A stretch of 62,926 nt of DNA from Leptospira ognonensis (GTDB lineage Bacteria; Spirochaetota; Leptospiria; Leptospirales; Leptospiraceae), in assembly GCF_004770745.1 (NCBI RefSeq), contig NZ_RQGD01000047.1, positions 1 to 62,926 of the forward strand, written 5' to 3'. Positions 26,010 through 35,667 of this stretch are shown here, one piece after another. A program made the translations under genes and the position numbers. Below the pieces are notes generated by a model. The model saw only the letters and a list, made by a program, of their open reading frames with translations. It made no database searches and had not been told where the DNA came from. Position 1 is the first letter of the stretch, and each line of letters starts with the position of its first letter.

Positions 26010-27232
26010 TAGGCAACCTGATTTTCTTCGAGTGCTTCCATGTTACCATCCCAGTCTGGAAAAGGATCTGAAAATTGAGCCCATTCATCAGGCCCAAGTA
26101 ACAACTCGGATTTTGTGAGAAGGCAGGAATCCAACGATTTTTTGATTTTCGCATCGTCCATATCTATCCCAATTAAAACGAGTTCTTGCCTTCTATCTCC
26201 CCACAGCTCATCCCACGAATTTTTAAGATTCGCTTGCACGTGTGGATCATCGGGTATATCTTCCGGATCAATAGCAGCCCACCAATATCCTTCAGGTTTA
26301 TAGGAAGTTAGGTTGCCTGCTTGGTTGTACATTACCACCCAATCCATTTTACTCGCAAGCCAAACAAAGCCCTTACCCCGAACCAATCCCTTTTTTTCTT
26401 TTTCTAACCAAACCCAAAAACGTTCAGGATGGAATGGAATTCTTGATTTATAAACAAAACTTTTTATTCCATATTCTTCCGTTTCTGGAGTATGTTCTCC
26501 TCGTAACTCTTTTAGCCAAAGAGGGGATTCCTGTGCCTTTTCAAAATCAAATTTTTTTGTATTGAGTATTTTGTCCAAAGGCACCTGACTGTAGTTAGTG
26601 GTTATTATTTCTGCATCCGCATTTAGGCTTTTTAAGATCGAAAGAAGTAAGTTCTTTTTGATTTCTGAAAGTAAACTCACTTTATTTACGATAATCACAT
26701 TTGCAAATTCAACTTGGTCAACTAACAGGTCAGCGATATCTCGTTCGTCTTCCTCGCCTGCTTCTAATTTTCGATCGATCAGTGAATCTAAACTTTTGAA
26801 GTCCTTTAAAAAATTAACGGCATCAATCACTGTTACCATGGTATCAAGCCTAGCTACCTCACTTAAGCTGACCCCATTTTCATCTTCGAAGGTAAAAGTT
26901 TCTGCAATCGGTAAAGGTTCCGATACACCAGTCGACTCAATGAGTATATAATCGAATTTCTCATCCTCAGCCAATTTACGAATTTCTATCAGTAAATCTT
27001 CACGTAGAGTGCAGCAAATACAACCATTTGACATTTCTACTAATTTTTCATTCGTACGAGATAGATTGGCGCTACCTTTGGCGACAGATTGTGAGTCGAT
27101 GTTGACTTCACTCATATCGTTAACAATAACGGCCACTTTTTTGCCTTCTTTGTTATTCAATATATGGTTGAGAAGGGTTGTTTTACCGGCACCTAAAAAA
27201 CCTGATAGGACAGTTACTGGGATTTGTTTCAT
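26009..27232 (-). CDS. COG0523 (CobW/ZagA-like) GTPase, probable zinc chaperone
   Basis: A 407-residue G3E GTPase. It shows the Walker A motif GFLGAGKTT (residues 11-19), the metal-binding CxCC in NGCICC near 70, Walker B (DYILIESTG) and a CobW C-terminal domain from about 285 ([19 protein letters not shown]). The guanine motif is NKVS rather than the standard NKxD. Family members of this type deliver zinc to client enzymes under starvation. I start it at ATG 27232, which follows GAGG; the longer frame to 27418 would run through the operator sites. Three TTGCAA-type sites precede it, so zinc-responsive repression is likely. Confidence 0.88.
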   Translation of the reverse strand: MKQIPVTVLSGFLGAGKTTLLNHILNNKEGKKVAVIVNDMSEVNIDSQSVAKGSANLSRTNEKLVEMSNGCICCTLREDLLIEIRKLAEDEKFDYILIESTGVSEPLPIAETFTFEDENGVSLSEVARLDTMVTVIDAVNFLKDFKSLDSLIDRKLEAGEEDERDIADLLVDQVEFANVIIVNKVSLLSEIKKNLLLSILKSLNADAEIITTNYSQVPLDKILNTKKFDFEKAQESPLWLKELRGEHTPETEEYGIKSFVYKSRIPFHPERFWVWLEKEKKGLVRGKGFVWLASKMDWVVMYNQAGNLTSYKPEGYWWAAIDPEDIPDDPHVQANLKNSWDELWGDRRQELVLIGIDMDDAKIKKSLDSCLLTKSELLLGPDEWAQFSDPFPDWDGNMEALEENQVA

Positions 27233-27243
27233 GACATCCTCTT

Positions 27244-27277
27244 TTGCAACGCTGTTGCAAATGCAATCTGGTTGCAA
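27244..27277. promoter_or_regulatory. Two abutting TTGCAA-N5-TTGCAA boxes (predicted Zur operator)
   Basis: Box 1 is 27244-27260 (TTGCAA, five bases, TTGCAA) and box 2 is 27261-27277 (ATGCAA, five bases, TTGCAA). They touch end to end, so the same element repeats with a 17-bp period. They lie 12 to 45 bases before the COG0523 start codon. The same element is found before the zinc-uptake operon at 31819-31869. Confidence 0.75.
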
Positions 27278-27310
27278 GCTAGGCTGGGATTGTTTTCTGT
27301 CAATATTTTT

Positions 27311-27327
27311 TTGCAATCCAGTTGCAT
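27311..27327. promoter_or_regulatory. Third TTGCAA-N5-TTGCAT box
   Basis: A further 17-bp copy lies 50 bp beyond box 2, in the interval between the COG0523 gene and the divergent chemotaxis receptor gene. From its place it could act on either promoter. Confidence 0.65.
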
Positions 27328-27397
27328 CTAAACTGGGATCAAATTTCAAATTCATGAAATTCTTGCCAAGGTTGCGAATCTTAAGCATTCTAGTCGG

Positions 27398-28930
27398 ATG
27401 GATCATTTCACTCTGCAAGGCGCAAAGATCATCAATTGGATTCGATTTTTTTTAAGCGTTCTTTTTCTTACAGGTATCTTCTCCGCATTAGGTTCTCTTA
27501 AACCGATACAAGTTGCAATCATGATCGCTGCTACTGCGATTTTTATCCTCGGAGGATTTTTGCAAAAGGTATTCATTGCGAAGGGTAAAGGTCCCTATGC
27601 CTTTTATTTTATATTAGGCGATACGGTAAGTATGTATATAAGCACACTGGGTCAAGGAATGATAGATAAAGATATATCCATCTCATCTCTGAAATCTGGC
27701 ATTCAGCTAATTGTTAGCATCTTCATCATCATTTACTCGGGATTACTTTTTTCGCGAAAACAGACTGCGATTATAGGCGCACTTCATACCTTATTGCATA
27801 TTTTCGTGCTACTCATCGCATATAATTTGGGAATCGAGTTCATTGAACATCCTGAAACATTTAAGATGCCCTATGCTGTCTCATTTACTGTAGAATGTGT
27901 AAAAGTTTTATTTGTGGTCACTGCGACAATTACTGTCAGCAGGCTCGTGTATCTGTTAATCCAGGTAAAAGACCAAGCCTTAGCGGAGAAATTAAAATCC
28001 GACGAGCATGCCTCCATTGTAGAAACCCAGAAAGCGAACATGGTTGAAATCGCAGGAAAACTCAATACTTCCGTAGCCTCTTTAAAATCTTTCACTGAAG
28101 ATCTAAATTCCCAAGTACAAAACCAAGCTGCATCTATCGAACAAATCAGTGCCTCTTTGACAGAAATTTCCCAGTCCACAGAAAGTTCTGCTGAGTTCGT
28201 CAGAGACCAATACCAGAAAATTGAAAAACTGAATGAAGAGAGCTACAATCTAGATTCTATTGTGAGAGAAGTCAGACATCAAATAGATGAAATTACCAAT
28301 CAAATCAATAAATCAGCCACCTTCAGCAATGATGTCTCAGATTCGATGAACTCTTTAAATGCTGCTCTTGGTGAGGTCCGGGGCTCGTTTCAAAAAGTAG
28401 AAGATGTCAACCAGATTATGAAAGAAATTGCAGACCAAACCAACTTACTTGCCTTAAATGCCTCCATCGAAGCGGCAAGAGCAGGAGAACATGGCAGGGG
28501 TTTCGCTGTAGTTGCTCAGGAAGTAGCCAAACTCGCAGACAATTCGGCTAACAATGCAAGTATCATTTCGAAAACAATCACAAAGTCAAGATCGGATTTA
28601 GAGATAGGAAACAAATCGGCCGTTAATGCATCGAATATGGCCTCAAACCAGCAAAAAGAGCTAAACCTAATCGAATCAAGTGTTCGTAATTTTAACGAGA
28701 AAATCGTTGAAATGCAAAGTCTGAATTCTCGGGTCGTTAGTTCGCAGAAAGAATTAAAACAACTGTCAGCGCAGCTAGAAACTATAGCCAAAGAGCAGTC
28801 TATGGGTAACCAAGAGGTCATGCGAGCCGCCCAGACCATCGAGGATGCCATCCAAGTCGTGGCAGACAATACCAGAATCCTGCAAGAACAGATTCAGGAA
28901 ATTGCAAATCAGTCAGAAAAGATTAGATAA
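27398..28930 (+). CDS. Methyl-accepting chemotaxis protein without a periplasmic sensor domain
   Basis: A 510-residue chemoreceptor. The first 180 residues are about six membrane helices with very short loops, so there is no usual periplasmic ligand domain, and no clear HAMP unit follows. Residues 190-510 form the long helical hairpin whose tip, [20 protein letters not shown] ending in [17 protein letters not shown], is the strictly conserved CheA/CheW contact. It may sense the membrane state or a small hydrophobic molecule. The start ATG 27398 lies within the extended upstream part of the opposite-strand frame, and box 3 is 70 bases upstream. Confidence 0.9.
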   Translation: MDHFTLQGAKIINWIRFFLSVLFLTGIFSALGSLKPIQVAIMIAATAIFILGGFLQKVFIAKGKGPYAFYFILGDTVSMYISTLGQGMIDKDISISSLKSGIQLIVSIFIIIYSGLLFSRKQTAIIGALHTLLHIFVLLIAYNLGIEFIEHPETFKMPYAVSFTVECVKVLFVVTATITVSRLVYLLIQVKDQALAEKLKSDEHASIVETQKANMVEIAGKLNTSVASLKSFTEDLNSQVQNQAASIEQISASLTEISQSTESSAEFVRDQYQKIEKLNEESYNLDSIVREVRHQIDEITNQINKSATFSNDVSDSMNSLNAALGEVRGSFQKVEDVNQIMKEIADQTNLLALNASIEAARAGEHGRGFAVVAQEVAKLADNSANNASIISKTITKSRSDLEIGNKSAVNASNMASNQQKELNLIESSVRNFNEKIVEMQSLNSRVVSSQKELKQLSAQLETIAKEQSMGNQEVMRAAQTIEDAIQVVADNTRILQEQIQEIANQSEKIR

Positions 28931-29018
28931 CGAACCAATTTTTCACTAAAAAATCGTTTGTGATCTCTGGATGCTCCGATATATTTGATTTAATACTAAA
29001 CCCGAGGCAGGGAAATAT

Positions 29019-30776
29019 ATGATATCAAATAATTACTTTCATGACAACGAAGACCTAAAAGACCACTTCGATTCCCTTACAAACTGGAATGAAATCGTTG
29101 AAGCTTACGAAGAAAATTTTTCCGATTATAACGAATACCAAAAAAGTGGAAAAGAAGAATTAGCATACGCACCAGGTAACTTCGAAGATGCGATCGAATA
29201 CTACAAGCAAACTTTGGATGCATGTGGCGACATCTCAGGAAAAAACATTTCGCAAGTTGCCAAGGCCATGGATGAAGTCGGTTTAAAATATAAAGACGGA
29301 AAAGTTACCTTTCCAAAAGAAATGGTGGATGTCGTTGAAAAAATTAAAGCGGCAGGTCTTCTTCCTTACGGGATCCATCGCCATTATGGTGGACTCGGTC
29401 TTCCGTCTGTCGTTCAATCCATGTTATCCGAACAAGTATCCCGTGGAGATGGAGCACTTGCGATCACTCTTGGTTGTATGAATCTTGCTGAGACAGTAGA
29501 AAGATTTGGAACCGATGAAATGATCCATGAGTATGTTCCCAAAATGGCAGCAGGAGAATTATGTGGGGCGATGGCTCTCACAGAACCAAATTACGGATCC
29601 GATCTCCCTAATTTACAGACAAAAGCAGTGAAAGGTGAAGACGGAGTATGGCGAATCACTGGAACCAAACGTTTCATCACGCATGCTTGCGGTTTCAACG
29701 AAATTCCTTCAATCATACTAACGCTTGCTAGAACTGGAACTACAACAAGTGGTGCGAGAGGTCTTTCTTTTTTTCTCGTACATTCTAAGGATGTTTTTGT
29801 TGCTTCCATTGAAAAGAAAATGGGGCTCCATTGTTCACCAACCTGTGAAGTTGTATTTGAAAATAGTGCCGGTATTCTCATTGGTGAGGAAGGAAAAGGA
29901 CTTATCAAATATTCCATGGCGATGATGAACCAAGCCAGACTCAATATCGCGGCGCAAGCTATGGGCATTGCGACTGCTGGTTATATGGAAGCAAAAAAGT
30001 ATGCATCAGAGCGGATTCAGTTTGGAAAGGCAATCGATCAAATACCGGCTGTGAAAAAAATGCTCGATCGCATGGAACGGGAAATCTCGGGTATGCGTTC
30101 CATACTATATGAAGCAAGTAGGGCTGTCGATCTTTACCGATGGAAAGAAGAACGGGGCAAAATGAATGGGATTTCCGAAAAGGAAATTAAGAAGGATGAG
30201 GAATTCAAAAAATGGGAGAAGTTAGCGGGTTTATTTACCCCGCTCTCAAAATACTATATTACAGAACTTGCTAATACAGTAGCTTATGATGCCATGCAAA
30301 TTCACGGTGGATCGGGATACACAGAAGATTACGATGTTGCTAGAATTTACAGAGATGTTCGCATCACGAATATCTATGAAGGCACGACTCAACTCCAAAC
30401 TGTTGCTTGCATCGGTGGTATTGTTTCTGGTATGAGCGAAACCGGTTTTTTTCGAGCGTACTTAAAGGATGAGATGAGCCAATTTGCAGTATCATCCGAA
30501 TTGAAAGATTTGTGGACCAAGTTTGAAACTGTCGTGAAAGAGTTTGCAGAAATCGACAAAAGCCAACTTCGCGAAGAACTAGCCTTTGAAGTTGTTGAGA
30601 GTGCTGCTCGATTCCATATCAGTCTCCTCATGGAGAGAAATATCGGTCGGGCCAAAGTCAACCGAAGAGAGCTTAGAAAATCTCTAACTGAAAGTTACAT
30701 TCTGGATAGTTCTGCTATCTTAGAGTCTAATTTAACGAAGATTAGGGGAAAGAAAAAGGTTCTGGTTAACGCCTGA
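29019..30776 (+). CDS. Acyl-CoA dehydrogenase
   Basis: A 585-residue FAD enzyme that makes the first double bond in fatty acyl-CoA breakdown. The family signatures are plain: [18 protein letters not shown], the [10 protein letters not shown] region, [19 protein letters not shown] and near the end the [20 protein letters not shown] motif followed by [11 protein letters not shown], which contains the catalytic glutamate. It is longer than the 380-residue short type and belongs to the approximately 590-residue group with an extra C-terminal helical part. ATG 29019 has a GGCAGGGAAA upstream. Its stop is 15 bases before the amidohydrolase start, in the same frame. Confidence 0.93.
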   Translation: MISNNYFHDNEDLKDHFDSLTNWNEIVEAYEENFSDYNEYQKSGKEELAYAPGNFEDAIEYYKQTLDACGDISGKNISQVAKAMDEVGLKYKDGKVTFPKEMVDVVEKIKAAGLLPYGIHRHYGGLGLPSVVQSMLSEQVSRGDGALAITLGCMNLAETVERFGTDEMIHEYVPKMAAGELCGAMALTEPNYGSDLPNLQTKAVKGEDGVWRITGTKRFITHACGFNEIPSIILTLARTGTTTSGARGLSFFLVHSKDVFVASIEKKMGLHCSPTCEVVFENSAGILIGEEGKGLIKYSMAMMNQARLNIAAQAMGIATAGYMEAKKYASERIQFGKAIDQIPAVKKMLDRMEREISGMRSILYEASRAVDLYRWKEERGKMNGISEKEIKKDEEFKKWEKLAGLFTPLSKYYITELANTVAYDAMQIHGGSGYTEDYDVARIYRDVRITNIYEGTTQLQTVACIGGIVSGMSETGFFRAYLKDEMSQFAVSSELKDLWTKFETVVKEFAEIDKSQLREELAFEVVESAARFHISLLMERNIGRAKVNRRELRKSLTESYILDSSAILESNLTKIRGKKKVLVNA

Positions 30777-30791
30777 TCACGATTTTACTCC

Positions 30792-31799
30792 TTGGATCCT
30801 CTAAAGGCAGATCATCTCAAACCCTGTTTTGCGTGTTTTCAAAGTGATGCACCATACAAGGTAAGTAGCGCTGCCAATATAACGGATTCTCGTTTCCAAT
30901 CACCGTTCGCCTGGAAGACTCCAGGCGAATTCCCACCGATACTAGATGAAGAAGTTCCTCCTCATATCCCGTTACTAGAAAAGTATAAGATCCCATACAT
31001 CGTAGATATCCATACTCATATCTTCCCAGAGCATGTAATGAAGCTCATTTGGCGTTGGTTTGATTCTGTAAATTGGGCCATTGCATATCGGCAAGATGCA
31101 TTGGAGAGAATGGCAGCATTAAAACGAAATAAGGTATTACAATACACAACACTCAATTATGCCCATAAGCCGGGTATGGCATCTTGGTTAAATGATTGGA
31201 CTTTTGAAAATTTTAGCCGTTGGGAAGGCTCCATACCATTTGGAACATTTTTTCCAGAACCTGAGGCTTTTGACTATGTGAGAAAGGCTGTTGAGGAATA
31301 TCAATTCAAAGGTTTTAAACTTCACTGCGAAGTCGGAAGGTATGATTTAAACGCGAAAGAGTTTGCTCCAACTTTTGAGTATCTTGAAAAAAATCTCATT
31401 CCGATTGTGATCCATACGGGGAACGCGCCGAAAAAAGGGAAATTTACTGGCATTGCCTTTTTTAAAGATTTGATGCAGCGGTACCCAAAATTGAAGGTAA
31501 TTGTCGCGCATATGGGTGCTGATGAAATATTAGAATATACGAAATTACTTTCTAGGTACGAAAATCTATCACTCGATACGACTATGGTTTTTGTGGATTT
31601 TTTAGCCACCGGTATGGAGACCGAACAAGCAGTGCCCTTGCTTGAGATCCATCAGGACCAAATCTACTTTGGTTCTGATTTTCCCAACATTCCTTATAAC
31701 CTTTCTCACCCGATTCTGAACCTTCTAAATTTACCTATAACAGATTCCGCAAAAAGGAAAATCCTCTATGAAAATGGAAAAAGATTGTTGGCAGACTGA
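30792..31799 (+). CDS. Amidohydrolase-family (TIM barrel) enzyme
   Basis: A 335-residue metal-dependent hydrolase or decarboxylase of the amidohydrolase_2 type. The first metal motif DIHTHIFPE is near residue 75, later metal or substrate residues appear in FKLHCEVGRYD, IVIHTGN and VIVAHMGADE, and the barrel ends with FGSDFPNIPYN. The only start available is TTG 30792, with no visible ribosome binding site; the frame is open back to the stop of the acyl-CoA dehydrogenase. The N-terminal 60 residues contain CFACF, which could bind metal. It probably acts in the same degradative pathway as the dehydrogenase. Confidence 0.82.
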   Translation: MDPLKADHLKPCFACFQSDAPYKVSSAANITDSRFQSPFAWKTPGEFPPILDEEVPPHIPLLEKYKIPYIVDIHTHIFPEHVMKLIWRWFDSVNWAIAYRQDALERMAALKRNKVLQYTTLNYAHKPGMASWLNDWTFENFSRWEGSIPFGTFFPEPEAFDYVRKAVEEYQFKGFKLHCEVGRYDLNAKEFAPTFEYLEKNLIPIVIHTGNAPKKGKFTGIAFFKDLMQRYPKLKVIVAHMGADEILEYTKLLSRYENLSLDTTMVFVDFLATGMETEQAVPLLEIHQDQIYFGSDFPNIPYNLSHPILNLLNLPITDSAKRKILYENGKRLLAD

Positions 31800-31818
31800 G
31801 CCTTAAATTTTTTTCTAA

Positions 31819-31869
31819 ATAATACAGAGTTGCAAATAAAACATGGTTGCATTTGCAATTGTGTTGCAA
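31819..31869. promoter_or_regulatory. Three 17-bp TTGCAA boxes before the zinc-uptake operon
   Basis: Right half-sites TTGCAA, TTGCAT and TTGCAA begin at 31830, 31847 and 31864, exactly 17 bp apart. The last (31853-31869) is a full palindromic box TTGCAA-N5-TTGCAA; the two before it keep only their right half. They end 24 bases before the lipoprotein start codon, where a repressor would block transcription. Same element and same period as before the COG0523 gene. Confidence 0.75.
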
Positions 31870-31893
31870 TACCATGGCCAGAGGAGATATTAC

Positions 31894-32649
31894 ATGAAAC
31901 AACTAAAACTCGTATTTTTAATTAGCTTAATCTTCCTTGGGCAATGTGCCGAGCTTACTGGTGGTAAGGATAGCGAGGACAAAACAGCCGAGACATTATT
32001 ATTAGCGCTTACAAACAATGCTGTTTGTCCAAGTGGAACTGCCATTTCGGCACAACCGACGAACGGCACAAGTTATGATTTTACTCAATGTTCAGGTACG
32101 GCGACAGCTGCTTTAAAGTTGGCCGGTTTTACTGCCACGGACCTCCAATTGATAGGCGGAATCGTTGGTGGTGGAAATTCCTCAACACTCGTAAGAGATT
32201 CTTCTAGTCTTTCTAGTTCTGGTGGTGAGAAAAAAGCGAGCCTTCAAATCACATATGTTCTCTCTGCTTCTGATTCTACGATTGACGTCGTCTTACCTTC
32301 GACAACATCTCTCAGTGGTCCTACGTTTCAAATCACTCCAGGTGAAATCAAAAAGAAATCCTCTACTGGTGCGACTTCCTCTCTCGGTGGTAAGGCAGGA
32401 ACTTGGACTTCTTCCTTATCTCAAGAGAAAACATTATGTTTAGAAGTGCACAATGAAAATGGAGCTCATATTTTCGGATGGGAAGGGCCTTGTTCGAGTG
32501 TCTCTCGAACTTCTTACGGCTTCGAAGAGGAGGCTGTTTCTGGTTTCGATTTTTCCGGAGATCGAATTGCATTTCGTATCAACAAGGCAACGATCAAATC
32601 CTTAAACGTTTATTCGTCGAATATCGGAACCGCTGGTTCTTTGAGATAA
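31894..32649 (+). CDS. Lipoprotein leading the zinc-uptake operon
   Basis: A 251-residue lipoprotein: MKQLKLVFLISLIFLGQC with the acylated cysteine at residue 18. The mature part is Ser/Thr/Gly-rich, mostly beta, with two likely disulfide pairs and a HNENGAHIFGWEGPC segment that may hold metal. Not assigned to a family. ATG 31894 follows GAGGAG; a longer frame from 31843 would be read through the operator boxes and is rejected. Lying first behind the predicted Zur sites and before an outer-membrane barrel and a ZnuA-type transporter, it is a candidate surface or periplasmic zinc-binding component. Confidence 0.8.
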   Translation: MKQLKLVFLISLIFLGQCAELTGGKDSEDKTAETLLLALTNNAVCPSGTAISAQPTNGTSYDFTQCSGTATAALKLAGFTATDLQLIGGIVGGGNSSTLVRDSSSLSSSGGEKKASLQITYVLSASDSTIDVVLPSTTSLSGPTFQITPGEIKKKSSTGATSSLGGKAGTWTSSLSQEKTLCLEVHNENGAHIFGWEGPCSSVSRTSYGFEEEAVSGFDFSGDRIAFRINKATIKSLNVYSSNIGTAGSLR

Positions 32650-32662
32650 ATTTAGCAGTCAT

Positions 32663-34012
32663 TTGGTGGTCAATTTTTCCTTTTCTAAACTTTTGAGAGT
32701 TGGGAGCATATTTCTCCTTACTCTCTTTTCTTTTTTGTTACTCGCTCAGACTTCAAAATGGGAATCAGAGTTAGAAGAAGAAACCCCTACAAAAAAAAAG
32801 TCTGAAACAAAAATATCTACCGCGCAAAACAATTGGGAAGACGATTTAGAAAAAGATTTAAAAGATCAAGAATCCAGAGAGAAAAGTTCGGTGGGTTCGC
32901 GAGGAACGACAACTCCCGTCCAGTCCAACAACCAAATCAATCGTTCTGCACAGAATCTCATGATGGATGTTTCGGTAGCGATCGACATCGTAGGCGCATG
33001 GGATCGAAACAAACCGCGAGGAACAAGCGAACGCATCAATAATAAATTGGACGTGAGAACTGCAGAATTCGGATTTAGCGGCGCCGTAGATCAGTGGTTA
33101 CGTGGTAATTTTTTAGCAGCTGCGCATGGCGAGGACGGCAAATACTATTACGAAGTTCATGAGGCTTGGGTACAACTTCCTTTTTTACCTTTTAATACAT
33201 CCTTAAAAGTTGGACAGATGTTTTTAGACATTGGCCGCATCAATCGTGTCCACTCGCATGATCGTGCTTTTACCATGACACCGATCGTTCATGAAAAATT
33301 TATCGGATGGGAATCTGCAATGGATACCGGAGCTGAGTTTAGTATCTTACTTCCATGGAAAAAAATAACCCAGGAACTCGTGCTAGGAGCCACGAACGGT
33401 AAAAAATGGGGACATGCGCACACAGAAGGAGAACAAAAAAATAATCCAATGGGTTATTTTCATTTGAAAAATTTTTACTATTTTGGAAACAACTGGGGAA
33501 CTCAGTTTGGTTTTTCCGGGGTTAGATTTGAACCCACGACAAACAGGCGTAATGTACGATATCTTTATGGCGCAGATGCAGTCTTGAGATGGAACCAGTC
33601 GAATTTACGAGAGATTATGCTTCTAACGGAAGCTTGGTACCAACAAGAAATTTTCCCTGAAACCATAAATGCATCAACGTATGAAAGGCAGAAAAGTCCT
33701 TCTAAGGACCAGTGGGGCTATTATCTATTTGCGGATTATAAATTTCATCAACTTTGGTCTGTGGGCGCCAGATACGATTATTTCACAGACAAAAGCCTCG
33801 TGATGAAGGATGGAACTCCCGCAAAAAATGCTATTGAGGCGCAATCTTTGCAAGCGACCTTTCATAGTTCTGAATTCGGAAAAATTCGCGCCTCCTTTGA
33901 AAGGAGATACATTCAGGATTTTTCCAAAGAGGATTTTCAGGAAGTCAGAGAATATCGATTTTATATTCAAACTGTTGCCATTTTGGGCTCGCACCCAGCA
34001 CATAGTTATTAG
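32663..34012 (+). CDS. Outer-membrane beta-barrel protein, candidate zinc porin
   Basis: About 449 residues. The start is not certain (TTG 32663, GTG 32666 or TTG 32693); a signal peptide ends near LLLAQ. An acidic, Lys-rich linker (residues 30-90) is followed by a barrel-like domain with alternating aromatic strands, such as WLRGNFLAAAHGEDGKYYYE, WGYYLFADYKF and a final strand before GSHPAHSY. Histidines recur in loops (RVHSHDR, WGHAHTEGE). There is no TonB plug domain, so it would be a porin rather than a TonB-dependent receptor. Its place between the lipoprotein and znuA suggests it carries zinc across the outer membrane. Confidence 0.78.
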   Translation: MVVNFSFSKLLRVGSIFLLTLFSFLLLAQTSKWESELEEETPTKKKSETKISTAQNNWEDDLEKDLKDQESREKSSVGSRGTTTPVQSNNQINRSAQNLMMDVSVAIDIVGAWDRNKPRGTSERINNKLDVRTAEFGFSGAVDQWLRGNFLAAAHGEDGKYYYEVHEAWVQLPFLPFNTSLKVGQMFLDIGRINRVHSHDRAFTMTPIVHEKFIGWESAMDTGAEFSILLPWKKITQELVLGATNGKKWGHAHTEGEQKNNPMGYFHLKNFYYFGNNWGTQFGFSGVRFEPTTNRRNVRYLYGADAVLRWNQSNLREIMLLTEAWYQQEIFPETINASTYERQKSPSKDQWGYYLFADYKFHQLWSVGARYDYFTDKSLVMKDGTPAKNAIEAQSLQATFHSSEFGKIRASFERRYIQDFSKEDFQEVREYRFYIQTVAILGSHPAHSY

Positions 34013-34031
34013 GTCAGGAAGGGAGGTGCAT

Positions 34032-34973
34032 ATGAATCGAGGGAAAGTTTATCAATTGGCGCGAGTGTCCTTTTTGGCTACGGCATTATTATTTTTTGTT
34101 TCATTGAATCTGGAAGCAAAAGTTTCCCTTGTGGCAACTCTTACGGATATCAAGTATCTCGCCGAACAAATCGCAGGGGACAGGGCTGAAGTTTACGGAA
34201 TGATCCGAGGAACGGACGATCCACATTTTGTAATGACGAGACCAGATTTTTTGGTTAAATTGAACGAGGCAGATGTACTTTGTGTCATCGGTCTGGATCT
34301 CGAAGTCGGTTGGGTTCCGTATTTACAACAACAATCGCGAAATGTAAAAATTCAAAAAGGTCAACCTGGATATTGTGATACCTCTGTTGGTGTCAAAATC
34401 TTAGGTGAGCCTACGGTTATGATGGATCGTTCTATGGGTGATATGCACATTTATGGGAATCCGCATTACTGGAACGATCCCATCAATGCCATACAAATGG
34501 CTTCCAATATAAAAAATGCACTCACTCGAGTAGATGCCATCAATTCTGAATATTATGAAAATAATTTCAACCAGCTGAAAAAGAAACTCATTGCATTAAC
34601 AAAAGAAGAATTAAAAAAAATGGAACCTTACTTCGGTTTGAAAGTGGCCGTCTTTCATGACCAGTTTATTTATTTAGGGAATCGATTCAAATTCAATGCC
34701 AATTTAACGATAGAGGAAAGACCAGGAGTGCCACCTTCCGTACGTTATATGGATCAGGTGGTTTCTTATATGATTTCTGGAAATATAAAGATAATTTTGA
34801 TCGGACCCTATCATAACCCAAAATATGCTGAGTATGTTTCCTCGAAGGTCCCAGGAAGCATCGTCGTCGTCCTTCCCGTCTCAGTTGGTGGAACCAATGA
34901 GTCAACGACCTATGAAGAAACCTTAAAATTGATGCTCCAAAGAATTCGTGATGCTGCAGATAAGACTAAATAA
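34032..34973 (+). CDS. znuA: ZnuA-type metal-binding protein of an ABC importer
   Basis: A 313-residue periplasmic solute-binding protein of the cluster A-I (ZnuA/MntA) family with a signal peptide ending near LNLEAK. Three histidines at family spacing are visible: H65 in DDPHF, H145 in GNPHYW and H209 in FHDQF; the fourth site, often Asp or Glu, may be H261 in GPYHNP. Four nitrogen ligands favour zinc over manganese. The acidic His-rich loop of enterobacterial ZnuA is missing. ATG 34032 has GGGAGG upstream; a longer frame from 33810 overlaps the porin gene and is rejected. Confidence 0.87.
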   Translation: MNRGKVYQLARVSFLATALLFFVSLNLEAKVSLVATLTDIKYLAEQIAGDRAEVYGMIRGTDDPHFVMTRPDFLVKLNEADVLCVIGLDLEVGWVPYLQQQSRNVKIQKGQPGYCDTSVGVKILGEPTVMMDRSMGDMHIYGNPHYWNDPINAIQMASNIKNALTRVDAINSEYYENNFNQLKKKLIALTKEELKKMEPYFGLKVAVFHDQFIYLGNRFKFNANLTIEERPGVPPSVRYMDQVVSYMISGNIKIILIGPYHNPKYAEYVSSKVPGSIVVVLPVSVGGTNESTTYEETLKLMLQRIRDAADKTK

Positions 34974-35667
34974 TAAAGAGATTTACGATTCGCATTTTAT
35001 CAAAGTCGAATCCCTTTCGGTAGGTTATCGTAAAGGATTTCCTGTAGTTTCTGATATCAATTTTTCAATTTTTCCTGGCAAAACTTATGCACTGATAGGT
35101 GGCAATGGTGCTGGGAAAACAACGCTCTTTCGTACCTTAACTGGTTTGTTATCTCCCTTAGCGGGCAACATCCAGTTTTCAAAATCCATTTCGACCTCTT
35201 ATGTTCCCCAAGCAAAAAAAATGAGACTCGACTATCCTCTAAAAGTAGAGGAGGTGCTTCTCATGCCTAAGAATATCGGACTGAGTTTTTTACCGAAGAA
35301 GAGATTTTCTGAATCAGAACTCAGTCTCATTGAAAAGACAGGGATTAGCGAATATCTAAAAAAACAAATTTCAGAGTGTAGCGGTGGTCAGTTGCAGAGA
35401 GTTCTTATCCTTAGATCCCTACTTACGAATGCTGATTTAATTTTTCTAGATGAGCCCATGGATTCTTTAGATCACAAATCGAGAGATCTTTTCCAATTTG
35501 TATTACAAGACTATATCGCCACGGGACAAAAATCTCTCTTTTTTATTACGCACAGTCTCAACCATGATTGGAAAAATGGATTTGATGAAATCTTTGAAAT
35601 AGATGAGGGAAAATTTTACAAAATCTCTGATGGAGAACGGCCTCCTAATTGCCATCACCATGATTAA
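34951..35667 (+). CDS. znuC: ABC transporter ATPase of the zinc importer
   Basis: A 238-residue ATP-binding subunit with Walker A GGNGAGKTT, signature CSGGQLQR, Walker B LIFLDEP and the H-loop ITHS. It energises the permease that follows. The protein ends in a small Cys/His cluster, CHHHD, which might sense or handle metal. Its start (ATG 34951, or GTG 34948) lies inside the end of znuA, so translation is coupled. Confidence 0.88.
   Translation: MLQIRLNNKEIYDSHFIKVESLSVGYRKGFPVVSDINFSIFPGKTYALIGGNGAGKTTLFRTLTGLLSPLAGNIQFSKSISTSYVPQAKKMRLDYPLKVEEVLLMPKNIGLSFLPKKRFSESELSLIEKTGISEYLKKQISECSGGQLQRVLILRSLLTNADLIFLDEPMDSLDHKSRDLFQFVLQDYIATGQKSLFFITHSLNHDWKNGFDEIFEIDEGKFYKISDGERPPNCHHHD

Noticed and set aside
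27233..27418. A 62-codon extension upstream of the COG0523 GTPase
   Set aside because: It would translate through all three TTGCAA boxes and overlap the divergent receptor start; ATG 27232 with GAGG precedes the conserved P-loop normally.
31843..31893. ATG 31843 as the start of the zinc-operon lipoprotein
   Set aside because: This would put the operator boxes inside the gene and add residues before a standard lipoprotein signal; GAGGAG before ATG 31894 decides the start.
33810..34031. A 74-codon extension upstream of znuA
   Set aside because: It overlaps the end of the porin gene in another frame and would hide the signal peptide; ATG 34032 has GGGAGG directly upstream.
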